Source: JBKDZR01 sp047971485
GTDB lineage: Bacteria > Pseudomonadota > Alphaproteobacteria > Rhodobacterales > Rhodobacteraceae
Length of the DNA: 64,000 nt
NCBI GenBank assembly: GCA_047971485.1
Contig: JBKDZR010000019.1
Span: 1 to 64,000, forward strand
Reading direction: 5' to 3'
The translations under genes were made by a program, and so were the position numbers. Below are positions 50,669 through 59,358 of the stretch, in pieces; positions within the stretch are counted from its first letter, which is position 1, and each line of letters opens with the position of its first letter. The notes beneath the pieces are model-generated. The model was not told the origin of the DNA. It searched no databases and saw nothing but the letters and a program-made list of their open reading frames with translations.

Positions 50669-51178
50669 TCAGTGCCGGGTCCAGCCCGATGGCCCCTGAT
50701 CCGAGTGACGTGGTGGCAGGCTGTCAGGGTCGATTTCGTGGAACTCGCCGTCGATGATATCGGGACGGTGTGGATCGCCTGCGGATCGGGTGGTGAACCC
50801 GGTCTGGGTGGTTCCCATGGTAAAGCCCTGTACCCGGATCCTGCTGCGCAGAAAGTGGAATGCGGCCGATCGGATGGTTGGCACCAGCAGGGCAAACCCC
50901 AGGGCGTCGGTGAAAAATCCCGGGGTCAGCAGCAGCACCCCGGCAATCAGCACCATCGCGCCATGGGCGATCGGCTCGGTCGGGTCATCCAGCCGGTTGA
51001 AGGCCCCCTGAATGTCGCGCAGCACGGAACTGCCCTGGCTGCGTACCAGTGTCGTGCCCAGAATGGCGGTTCCCAGAACGATGGCCAGGGTCGGCCACAG
51101 ACCGATCAACCCGCCGACCTGGATGAACAGGCCGATCTCGATCAGCGGAACCGCGATAAAGGCAATCAAAAGCCACAT
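50669..51178 (-). CDS. fxsA: FxsA-family membrane protein
   Basis: Small inner-membrane protein related to E. coli FxsA (suppressor of F exclusion of phage T7). The first ~120 residues contain IAFIAVPLIEIGLFIQVGGLIGLWPTL, VRSQGSSVLRDIQGAFNRLD and VLIAGVLLLTPGFFTDALGFALLVP, the family core. The C-terminal ~50 residues are a hydrophilic tail. AAGGA precedes ATG 51178. It is divergent from timA. Confidence 0.92.
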   Translation of the reverse strand: MWLLIAFIAVPLIEIGLFIQVGGLIGLWPTLAIVLGTAILGTTLVRSQGSSVLRDIQGAFNRLDDPTEPIAHGAMVLIAGVLLLTPGFFTDALGFALLVPTIRSAAFHFLRSRIRVQGFTMGTTQTGFTTRSAGDPHRPDIIDGEFHEIDPDSLPPRHSDQGPSGWTRH

Positions 51179-51295
51179 TGGGCAATCCTTGGGCAGAAGC
51201 AATGTCTTTGGTCTGTCAGGTGGACTTGCGCCCCCCCAGCACCTACATAGGTAACGCGCAACGATGTTGCCATACTGCTATCGACGAGGCTGATA

Positions 51296-51964
51296 ATGAG
51301 CTCTGCCGTGATCCAACTTCTGGTGCTTGCCGGAGTCGCGATTTTCCTGATCCTGCGTCTCAGAAATGTTCTGGGAACGCGTGAGGGCTTTGAAAAGCCC
51401 CCCGTCCAGATGCCCGGACAGCCTGAACCGCATAACCGCCAAAAACCCGAGTTTGACGTGATTGAGGGCGGTCCAGACCGCGATATCACCGATCATGTCG
51501 AAGAAGACAGCGCGGCAGCCGAAGCCCTGACCGGGATGAAGGCGGTCGATGGCGGGTTTTCGGTCGGTGAGTTTCTGGAAGGGGCGCGGGGCGCCTATGA
51601 GATGATCCTGATGGCCTTTGAACGGGGCGACATGGCCTCGGTTCAGCCGTTCCTTGCCCCCGAGGTGTACCAGGGGTTCCAGGGCGCGGTTGAGGAACGC
51701 GAGCGCCAGAACCTGACGGTTGAGGCCAGTTTCGTTGGTCTGCGCGAGTTGAAGCTGGTCGATGCCCGCTTCGATGAGGCAACCCGCGAAGGGGAGGTCA
51801 CGGTCCGGTTCGTGGGCGAGCTGACCTATGTGGTGCGCAACGCCGCGGGCGAGTTGGTCGAAGGAAATCCAAACGAAATCAAGCGCCAACGCGATGTCTG
51901 GACCTTTGCCCGGACGATGGGCGCGGATGATCCCAACTGGCAACTGGTTGCGACCGGCGAATAG
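51296..51964 (+). CDS. timA: Tim44-domain protein TimA
   Basis: Bacterial homologue of the mitochondrial import protein Tim44. It is anchored by an N-terminal membrane helix (VIQLLVLAGVAIFLILRL), followed by a charged linker (residues ~25-75) and a C-terminal Tim44/NTF2-like domain from ~78 (VDGGFSVGEFLEGARGAYEMILMAFERGD, QPFLAPEVYQGF). Exact bacterial role is unclear; association with membrane protein biogenesis is proposed. GAGG precedes the ATG. The smr gene starts only 48 bases downstream. Confidence 0.92.
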   Translation: MSSAVIQLLVLAGVAIFLILRLRNVLGTREGFEKPPVQMPGQPEPHNRQKPEFDVIEGGPDRDITDHVEEDSAAAEALTGMKAVDGGFSVGEFLEGARGAYEMILMAFERGDMASVQPFLAPEVYQGFQGAVEERERQNLTVEASFVGLRELKLVDARFDEATREGEVTVRFVGELTYVVRNAAGELVEGNPNEIKRQRDVWTFARTMGADDPNWQLVATGE

Positions 51965-52012
51965 CCTGCCGCCGCGGCGTCCGGGTCGCGCCACCCCCAA
52001 GGAGCCCGCCCC

Positions 52013-52642
52013 ATGTCCCGTCGCCGGATTCTGTCGCAAGAAGATCGCCGCCTCTGGGATCAGGTTGCCGATCAGGTGACGCCGTTGGATCGGGGCGCGC
52101 AGCGAACTGGCGGGGCGGATCGAAAGGGGTCTGCGGGGTCTGATCCGCGACCGGAGGGGTCCGAACCTCTTGCGCCCCCCGATCCTTTTGTGCCCGTGGG
52201 ATCCCCCCGGTTTCGGGTGGGTCAGGCCTCGCGCGGGGCCCAAACCGGTGTCATCCTGCAACCTGGCCTGGAAACCCGCATCGCCGATTTCGGGCCACAG
52301 CCAAATCGGCGCACCGCCTTGCGTGAACGGCGGGGGAAGGTCCGTCCCGAGGCACGGATAGACCTGCACGGGATGACCCAAGCCCAGGCCCATGGCGCGC
52401 TGACCCGGTTCATTCTGGGGGCCCAGGCCGATGGGCTGCGGCTGGTGCTTGTGATCACAGGCAAGGGCAAGCCCCGGGATGAGGGCGGCCCCCTGCCTGT
52501 TCCGGTCGGGATCCTGCGCCATCAGGTGCCCCACTGGTTGTCTCTGCCGCCCCTGCGCGGGATCGTCCTGCGCCTTGCTCCGGCCCACATCCGTCATGGC
52601 GGCGACGGCGCGCTTTACGTGTTCTTGCGGCGAAACCGATAG
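52013..52642 (+). CDS. Smr-domain protein
   Basis: A 209-residue protein with a disordered, charged N-terminal half (residues ~25-75 rich in Gly, Pro and Arg) and a C-terminal Smr domain. Markers are RIDLHGMTQAQAHGALTRFI (the LHGxT motif near residue 118) and LVLVITGKGKPRDEGGP (where many Smr proteins have TGRGxHS). Smr domains are endonucleases or nucleic-acid binding modules, also found at the end of MutS2. There is no MutS2 ATPase here, so it is a stand-alone Smr protein of unknown target. It converges on hslU with 28 bases between. Confidence 0.9.
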   Translation: MSRRRILSQEDRRLWDQVADQVTPLDRGAQRTGGADRKGSAGSDPRPEGSEPLAPPDPFVPVGSPRFRVGQASRGAQTGVILQPGLETRIADFGPQPNRRTALRERRGKVRPEARIDLHGMTQAQAHGALTRFILGAQADGLRLVLVITGKGKPRDEGGPLPVPVGILRHQVPHWLSLPPLRGIVLRLAPAHIRHGGDGALYVFLRRNR

Positions 52643-52670
52643 CGGGGACCCGGACGTGCCCCCTGCGGGC

Positions 52671-53975
52671 TTACAGAACGTAGCGACTGAGATCTGCGGA
52701 TCGGGCCAGATCACCCAGATGGGTCTCGACGAAGGCCGCATCCACCGTCACCGTCTCGCCGGATCGGTCCGGTGCGCTGAACCCCAGTTCTTCGAACACC
52801 CGTTCCATCACGGTATAAAGCCGTCGTGCCCCGATATTCTCAACGCTCTGGTTCACCTCGGCGGCAATCCGGGCCAGGGCGGCGATGCCATCCGGGTTGA
52901 ACACCACCGTCACGTCCTCGGTGCCGAGAAGGGCGGTGTATTGCAGGGTCAGGGCGTTGTCCGTTTCGGTCAGGATGCGGACGAAATCTTCCTCGGTCAG
53001 GGCGCGCAGCTCTACCCGGATCGGCAGGCGCCCCTGCAATTCCGGTAGCAAATCCGAGGGTTTGGCAATGTGGAACGCGCCCGAGGCGATGAACAGGATA
53101 TGATCGGTTTTCACCGGGCCATGCTTGGTGGACACGGTCGTGCCCTCAATCAGGGGCAGCAGGTCGCGCTGCACGCCCTCACGGCTGACATCGCCACCAC
53201 GGACATCCTGGCGGGCGGCGACCTTGTCGATCTCGTCGATGAAGACGATACCGTTTTCCTGCACGGCCTCCAGCGCGGCGCGGGTCACTGTTTCATCGTC
53301 CAGCAGTTTGTCGGCCTCTTCGGCGATCAGCACTTCATAGCTTTCCGAGACGGTCATCTTGCGCCGCACCGTCCGCCCACCGCCGAGGGCCTTGCCAAAG
53401 ATGTCGCCCAGGTTCATTGCCCCCATGCTAGGCTGACCGGGAATGTCCATCATCTGGAAGGGGCTGGACGTGTCCTGAACCTCCATCTCGATTTCATGGC
53501 CATCCAGATCGCCTGCCAGCAGCTTCTCGCGAAAGCGTTCCCGGGTGCCGGGGCGGGCATCGGGGCCGGCAATGGCGGCAATCACCCGGTCCTCGGCGGC
53601 CTGCTGGGCGCGGGTCTTCACATCGTCGCGCATGCGTTCACGGGTTTCGATGATCGCGGCATCGACCAGATCGCGGATGATCTGTTCGACATCGCGACCG
53701 ACATAGCCGACCTCGGTGAACTTGGTCGCCTCGACCTTGACGAAAGGCGCGCGGGCCAACCGTGCCAGCCGGCGGCTGATTTCCGTTTTACCGACGCCGG
53801 TAGGGCCGATCATCAGGATGTTCTTGGGATAGACCTCTTCGCGGATGGCTGGATCCAGGCGCTTGCGCCGCCAGCGGTTGCGCAAGGCTACGGCGACGGC
53901 GCGCTTGGCGTCGCGCTGGCCGATGATGAAGCGGTCAAGTTCGGATACGATTTCGCGGGGGGTCAGGTCTGTCAT
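52671..53975 (-). CDS. hslU: ATP-dependent protease ATPase subunit HslU (ClpY)
   Basis: AAA+ unfoldase that feeds proteins to the HslV peptidase. The 434 residues have Walker A MIGPTGVGKTEISRRLA near residue 54, the pore loop GYVGRDVEQIIRDL, the inserted I domain (residues ~110-240) and Walker B GIVFIDEIDKVAARQD. The C-terminus is LSRYVL, the tail that docks into HslV. It is on the same strand as hslV but separated from it by an oppositely oriented lipoprotein gene, unlike the adjacent hslVU pair common elsewhere. Confidence 0.98.
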   Translation of the reverse strand: MTDLTPREIVSELDRFIIGQRDAKRAVAVALRNRWRRKRLDPAIREEVYPKNILMIGPTGVGKTEISRRLARLARAPFVKVEATKFTEVGYVGRDVEQIIRDLVDAAIIETRERMRDDVKTRAQQAAEDRVIAAIAGPDARPGTRERFREKLLAGDLDGHEIEMEVQDTSSPFQMMDIPGQPSMGAMNLGDIFGKALGGGRTVRRKMTVSESYEVLIAEEADKLLDDETVTRAALEAVQENGIVFIDEIDKVAARQDVRGGDVSREGVQRDLLPLIEGTTVSTKHGPVKTDHILFIASGAFHIAKPSDLLPELQGRLPIRVELRALTEEDFVRILTETDNALTLQYTALLGTEDVTVVFNPDGIAALARIAAEVNQSVENIGARRLYTVMERVFEELGFSAPDRSGETVTVDAAFVETHLGDLARSADLSRYVL

Positions 53976-54172
53976 CTGGCGGCTCGGTCAGGGGGGCCGG
54001 AAAATCGGCGCGGGACATGGAGGCTACTTAATCACCCCGACGTCAGACGCAACCTTTCGTCGGGTAAAGCGACACCGGGTTGTCTTAGGGCCGGGGTGGG
54101 CCGGACGTCAACGGGCTGAGGTGGCAGCCCTGAATGGGATGACCCGGGTGCAAAATGCACTATATCCGGGAC

Positions 54173-54604
54173 ATGCGCCTGATCCTGTGCCTCTTGCCCC
54201 TGATGGCCGGTTGCGGCGGGCTGACCGCCTTGCCCCCAGAAGAGACGGCCATCGCATCGGCTGGCGGGTTGGCTGGTGTGACGGGTGGGTTCGGAAACAC
54301 CCGGATCATGACAGATCAGACCTCTTCGGCGTGGCGGGCTCCGGCCCCTGTGCCGCTGTCATCGGCCGAAGCGGCGCAGGCCTTTTACCACCAGACCGAG
54401 GCCAATGCCGCCCGCCGCGATGCCGGGGTCGGCCTGCGCAACCGCCAGCTTTTGCTGACCATGGACCCGGGCCTGACCCGGCCTGGCGAAGCCCGGCAGA
54501 TGGCCCGCGACAGGATCCGCCTGCAGCACGAGGATCTGCGCGCCCAACGTGACCGGCTGCGCGATGCCCCCTATGCGCGGACCATGGGCAGCATAGATTA
54601 CTGA
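54173..54604 (+). CDS. small lipoprotein of unknown function
   Basis: A 143-residue predicted lipoprotein starting MRLILCLLPLMAGCGG; the L-M-A-G-C lipobox places the acylated Cys at residue 14. The mature part has an Ala/Gly-rich segment followed by a charged helical C-terminus (ARQMARDRIRLQHEDLRAQRDRL) likely to form a coiled coil. No family recognised. An ATG six codons upstream is in frame but would lengthen the signal unnaturally. It is encoded opposite to, and between, hslU and hslV. Confidence 0.72.
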   Translation: MRLILCLLPLMAGCGGLTALPPEETAIASAGGLAGVTGGFGNTRIMTDQTSSAWRAPAPVPLSSAEAAQAFYHQTEANAARRDAGVGLRNRQLLLTMDPGLTRPGEARQMARDRIRLQHEDLRAQRDRLRDAPYARTMGSIDY

Positions 54605-54808
54605 CACCAAGGGCATCAGGGATTGATCTGTTCTTCTTTCGCAAAGGGCAGCTTTGAGGCCGTGTTGACCTTAGCCACCAGCAGAGCAAGCCGCGCCAGC
54701 GCCGGACCGGTGGGCCGCCCCAGTGATGGCGCGGCGCCCTTCGGGCTTGTTCCGCGCCGAGGGGATGAACGACAGCTTGCGTCCGCAAGGCTGACTATAG
54801 ACAGGCGG

Positions 54809-55381
54809 TCACTTGGGGTCGTCGGCATCACCCAGGCTTTCTACCGTCAGATTTCCGTTTGTGTAGACACAGATATCCGCCGCGATGGCCATGGCTCGGC
54901 GTGCGATCTGTTCGGCGGCCAGATCCGTCTCGGTCAGGGCGCGGGCGGCAGCCAGGGCATAGTTGCCACCGGACCCGATCGCCGCCACGTCATGTTCGGG
55001 TTCCAGCACATCGCCCGCGCCTGTGATCACAAAAAGATCCCTGCCATCGGACACAATCAGCATGGCCTCCAGCTTTTGCAGATACTTGTCGGTGCGCCAG
55101 TCCTTGGCCAGATCGACGCTGGCTCGGGCCAGTTGGCCGGGCGCGGCTTCCAGCTTGGCCTCCAGCCGTTCCAGCAGGGTGAAGGCGTCCGCTGTCGATC
55201 CGGCAAAACCCGCGATGACATCGTACCCGCCCGGCGACAGGCGGCGCACCTTACGCGCTGTGCCCTTGATCACGGTATCGCCCAGGCTGACCTGACCATC
55301 GCCGGCAATCACCACCTTGCCGCCCTTGCGCACCCCGATGATCGTAGTGCCGTGCCAGCCGGGAAAGCCTTGTTCCGCCAT
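54809..55381 (-). CDS. hslV: ATP-dependent protease peptidase subunit HslV (ClpQ)
   Basis: Proteasome-like threonine peptidase. The 190-residue product has a short propeptide (MAEQGFPGWHG) ending at Gly before the catalytic Thr of TTIIGVRKGGKVVIAGDGQVSLG, as in other alphaproteobacterial HslV. KVRRLSPGGYDVIAGFAGSTADAFTLLERL and GSGGNYALAAARAL are further signatures. ATG 55381 fits; the open frame upstream does not look conserved. HslU is 0.8 kb downstream. Confidence 0.97.
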   Translation of the reverse strand: MAEQGFPGWHGTTIIGVRKGGKVVIAGDGQVSLGDTVIKGTARKVRRLSPGGYDVIAGFAGSTADAFTLLERLEAKLEAAPGQLARASVDLAKDWRTDKYLQKLEAMLIVSDGRDLFVITGAGDVLEPEHDVAAIGSGGNYALAAARALTETDLAAEQIARRAMAIAADICVYTNGNLTVESLGDADDPK

Positions 55382-55565
55382 GGGAAACCTCCGAAATCCG
55401 TGGGGTTGGAAAGCTGACAACGGCAAATTCGCGCCGGATCAGCGTGCCATCAAAAAGTGACAACCTGACGATGTGATCAAAATCAGGTCACCAGGTCACA
55501 GGCGTGTTCGAATGGGACGGAACGGGGCCGGAGGGCGATGTTCCACAGTTCCACGCACAAGCCAA

Positions 55566-55589
55566 CGGCCCCACGATTGCGCGGGGCCG
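55566..55589 (-). terminator. hairpin downstream of trxA
   Basis: CGGCCCC (55566-55572) and GGGGCCG (55583-55589) form a perfect 7-bp stem with a 10-base loop, 23 bases after the trxA stop. On the minus strand it is followed by TTGGCTTGT. Confidence 0.55.
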
Positions 55590-55612
55590 CCATCAGACAG
55601 ATCCTGCCCGGA

Positions 55613-55933
55613 TCAGAGGGCGGATTCGATCCAGGTTTGCAGCGCGGCCTTCGGGGCGGCGCCGGTCTTGTTCGACACGACCTGACCGTCCTTGAACACG
55701 AACAGGGCCGGAATGCCGCGGATGTGCATTTCCTGGGCGGTTTTCATGTTCTCATCGACATTGACCTTGACGATCTTGACCTTGCCGCTGAGTTCTTCTG
55801 ACAGTTCCTCCAGCGCGGGGCCGATCTGCTTGCAGGGACCGCACCATTCGGCCCAGAAATCGACGACGACGGGCAGGTCGGCGTTCTTCACTTCGGTTTC
55901 AAACGTGTCATCTGTGACGGCGACGGTAGCCAT
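55613..55933 (-). CDS. trxA: thioredoxin
   Basis: General disulfide reductase. The 106 residues contain FWAEWCGPCKQIGP with the canonical WCGPC active site, KVNVDEN and the cis-Pro IRGIPALFVFKDGQ. It has no signal peptide and so is cytoplasmic. It lies 35 bases after the end of addA, continuing the amgK-murU-addB-addA-trxA order seen in related bacteria. Confidence 0.98.
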   Translation of the reverse strand: MATVAVTDDTFETEVKNADLPVVVDFWAEWCGPCKQIGPALEELSEELSGKVKIVKVNVDENMKTAQEMHIRGIPALFVFKDGQVVSNKTGAAPKAALQTWIESAL

Positions 55934-55968
55934 GGGTGCCTCCTTGGCGAAACGGGTTCGGCGTGAAC

Positions 55969-58900
55969 CTAGGTAGCGTCTGTGGTGGCGTCAAGGCGGG
56001 CATCCGCCGCGCGCGCCAGTGCGGCCGCAGTCAGGGCTGGGGGCAGGGGCATCAGCGCCGGTGCCCTGGTCCACAGGATTGCCGTGTCGATCTGGTGATC
56101 GGGGAAGATCGCGGTCAGGGCGGCGGCATAGGCACCCATCTGGCGCAACAGCCCTTCGGGCACCGCATCGGGGGTTTCGGGCAGCACGGCATTGGTCTTG
56201 TAGTCCACGGCCAGCACCCGGTCCTTTGTGATCACAAGCCGGTCCACCGTTCCCCGCAAGGGCCCGGCATGGGGCAGGGCGGTCAGGGATGCGGTCAGAT
56301 CGACCTCGGCCAGCGCATCGGGACCGAACAGGGGCGCAAGACCGGGATCGTCCAGAACCGCCAGGGCCTCGGCCAGCAGATCGGCAGCTTCGGCCGGGGG
56401 GGCGCGGTCCTCGGCCATGCGCAGCAGATCGGTGCCGATCTGATGTCGGTTCGCGGCCGGGTAGGCGGGCAGATGTTCCAGCAGCAGGTGCAGCAGGCTG
56501 CCCCGGCGCAGGGCGGTTTCTTCATCCAGGCCGGCCTCGCCGGGCAGGGCCTTGGCCCCGCCCAGCCCTGTGGGCGTCAGTGTCGGGGCGGTAGCTGGGG
56601 GGTCGGGCGCTCGGGTTTGGGCCCAGGCGGGCAGGGCAGTGCGCGGGGGACGCGGGGCGTCGGCCGTCATGCCGGGATCGGGCCAGGCGCCGTTTTCCAG
56701 CCGCAGCCCCGTGCCTGTGGGCTGCACACTGGGCCGTGCGCCAAGCGCGATCAGGCCGGTTTCGATCTGCCCGTGCCAGGATCGCTCGCCGGCCTTGCCG
56801 CCTGCGCAGACGATCAGCCATTGCTCGGCCCGGGTCATCGCCACATAGAGCAACCGCTGCCGTTCCTGATCCAGCTTGTCCTTGCGCGCGGCGGTGGCCT
56901 CGGTGGCCATGGGGGGTTGGGCGTCCTCGGCTGCCCGCCAGATCGGGGTGGCATCCGGGGCGGGCAGGATGTCGGGGGCGCCCGGGGCATTGCGGTCGGC
57001 GGTATCGGGCAGGATGACCACCGGTGCTTCCAGCCCCTTGGCGCCATGAACGGTCATGATCCGCATCAGCCCGCCGGCGCCTTCGGCCTGGCGCTTGATT
57101 TCCACATCCTCTGCACGCATCCATTCCAGGAAACCCGTCAGGCTGGGGATTTCCGCGCGCTCATACTCCAGGGCGACACTCAGCAGGGCATCCAGCGCCT
57201 CTTCACAATCCGGGCCCAGCCGGGCCACCAGCCGGCGACGGCCGTCATGGCGGATCAGGATCCGCTCCAGCAGGTCATAGGGGCGCAGGAAATCGGCCTC
57301 GCGGCGCAGATCATGCAGCATGTCCAGCGTGTCGGGATGGGCCGTGTCCTTGCGCAGCGCTTCCCACAGGGGGCCCTTGCGGGGCTGGGCCAAAGTGTAG
57401 AGATCACCCTCGGACCAGCCAAGCAGGGGCGACCGCAGGGCCTCGGCCAGGGCCAGGTCATCCTCTTGCAGCGACAAAAAGCCCAGCAATGACAGCAGAT
57501 CCTTGACCGCCAGATCCGAGGTCAGGATCAGCCGGTCGGCCCCGGCAACGGGCAGGGCACGTTCCTTGGCGGCACGCAGGATTTCCCGAAATACGGTGCT
57601 ACGGCGCTGGACCAGGATCAGCACATCGCCGGCGTGGATGGGCCGCGCCTGGCCTTTGTGATCGGTCAGTTGCGCGCCCTCGGTGATCAGCGCCTTGACG
57701 TGATCGGCCACGGCATCGGCCAGGCGGGCGGCTTCGTGGCGTGGGCTGATCCGGTCGATCGGGTCATACCAGGGGGTGTCATCGCCGGTGTCTTCCTTTT
57801 CCAGCGTCGGCCACAGATCGACCCGGCCGGGCAACCCGTCGAAGAACGCCCGGTGCGCCGGCGGGCCGCCCAGCCCGATGCCCCCGCTGGCGGCAAAGGT
57901 TGCATCCACCGCCGACAGGATCGCCGGGGCCGAGCGAAAGGAATGTTCCAGGACCCCATCGGCCAGCCCGGGCCCGTCAGCCAGCCGCTGGGCAAAATCG
58001 GCGCGCACCGGATCCATCGCGTCGGGATCGGCGCCCTGGAAGGACTAGATGGATTGCTTGCGATCGCCGACCACAAAGAGGGTGCGTTCGCCGGGGCCGC
58101 GGGTGCCTTCGCCGGCGCCGATTTCCCGGGCAAGCAGGCGGATGACCTGCCATTGCAGGGGGCTGGTGTCCTGGGCTTCGTCGACAAGGATATGGTCGAT
58201 GCCCCCGTCCAGCTTGTAGAGCACCCAATCCGCCACCGCCGGGTTGGACAGCAGATCCCGTGCCTTGAGGATCAGATCGTCGAAATCCAGCCAGCCGCCT
58301 TCGGCCTTGATGGCATCCAGCCGGGGCAGGAAGGCGGCGGCGAACCGGTGCAGTGCCAGGGTCCGGCGTGCAGCGAACAGCCCCAGCCGGGCCGGGCGCG
58401 TGGCCTCAATGCGTTCCATCAGGGCGTTCAGCGCGTCCAGATCGGCGGGATCCAGCGTCTTTTGCGTGGATTTTGTCGGGACCGTGCCGATCTTGGCCGT
58501 GAATGGGGCCTTGGCGCCCTTGCCGGTCAGCAACATGCCCTCCAGCAGGGGCAGGGCTGCGGGGCCGGGCAAAAGGGCGGCGGCGCGGGCCAGAATCTCG
58601 GCGTTTTTGGCATCCGTGCTGCTTCCGGCCCGAAAGCGCGGGATCACCTGGGTCAGCAGGTCGGCCTCGGATCCGTCAAAGGCCATCTCGGTCAGTTGGG
58701 TCTCGGTGAAGCCGGCGGGCAGGTCGTGCAGGCGCAGGGCTGCTTCGGGGGTGAGCGGGCGTGCAAAGCCATCACGATCGCGCAGGATTTCCCGGACCAG
58801 CCCATCCAGGCTGTCATCGCTGGACAGATAGAGGGCCAGCCCGTCCAACGCGGTGGCCTGCGGGTCCTCGGCCAGGGCATCGCAAGCCTCGGTGATCAGA

Positions 58901-59358
58901 CCGGCCAGGGTGCGTTCGTCCAGTTCCCGGAACTGGGGCGAAACCCCGGCCTCCAGCGGAAAGCGGCGCAGCAAGGCGGCACAAAAGGCGTGGATCGTCT
59001 GGATCTTGAGGCCGCCGGGCGTTTCGATTGCGCTGGCGAACAGGCGCCGGGCGGCGCGCAGCCTGTCGCCTTCCAAAGGGCCGGTTTCGCCCAGGTCGCG
59101 CAGGGCATTGCGCAGGTCGGCATCTGGCGTCATCGCCCAGTTGCCCAGGGTCGCGAACAGCCGGTTCTGCATCTCGGCGGCGGCAGCCTTGGTGTAGGTC
59201 AGACACAGGATGTTCTCGGGGGGCACCCCGGTCAGCAGCAGCCGCGCCACCCGGTTGGTCAGCACGCGGGTCTTGCCCGATCCGGCATTGGCCGCCAGCC
59301 AGGTGGACAGGCCGGGATCGGCGGCGCGGTTCTGGCGTTCGGTGGCCGTGTCGTTCAT
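55969..59358 (-). pseudogene. addA: double-strand break repair helicase AddA, interrupted by an in-frame TAG
   Basis: UvrD-type helicase/nuclease that with AddB resects DNA ends for RecA. The whole 1,130-codon frame is intact except for TAG at 58045-58047. The N-terminal piece (59358-58045, 437 residues) has Walker A (NAGSGKTRVLTNRVARLLL) and ends VVGDRKQSI. The C-terminal piece resumes SFQGADPDAMDPVR and holds the remaining helicase motifs (MTVHGAKGLEAPVV, VAMTRAEQWL) and the PD-D/ExK nuclease (VLAVDYKTN). The stop replaces the Tyr expected in motif III (QSIYSFQGA), one base from TAT or TAC. ATG 58017 might allow re-initiation. This is a true nonsense mutation or a sequence error. Confidence 0.9.

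Noticed and set aside
54616..54831. 71-codon minus-strand frame between hslV and hslU
   Set aside because: It overlaps the hslV end, has no ribosome-binding site, and its composition (Pro/Arg/Ser-rich) looks like out-of-frame GC-rich DNA. A real small gene cannot be excluded but is not supported.
58045..58047. Idea that TAG is read through or reassigned in this organism
   Set aside because: TAG ends other intact genes in the window (21927-21929, 51962-51964, 52640-52642), so a general reassignment does not fit.
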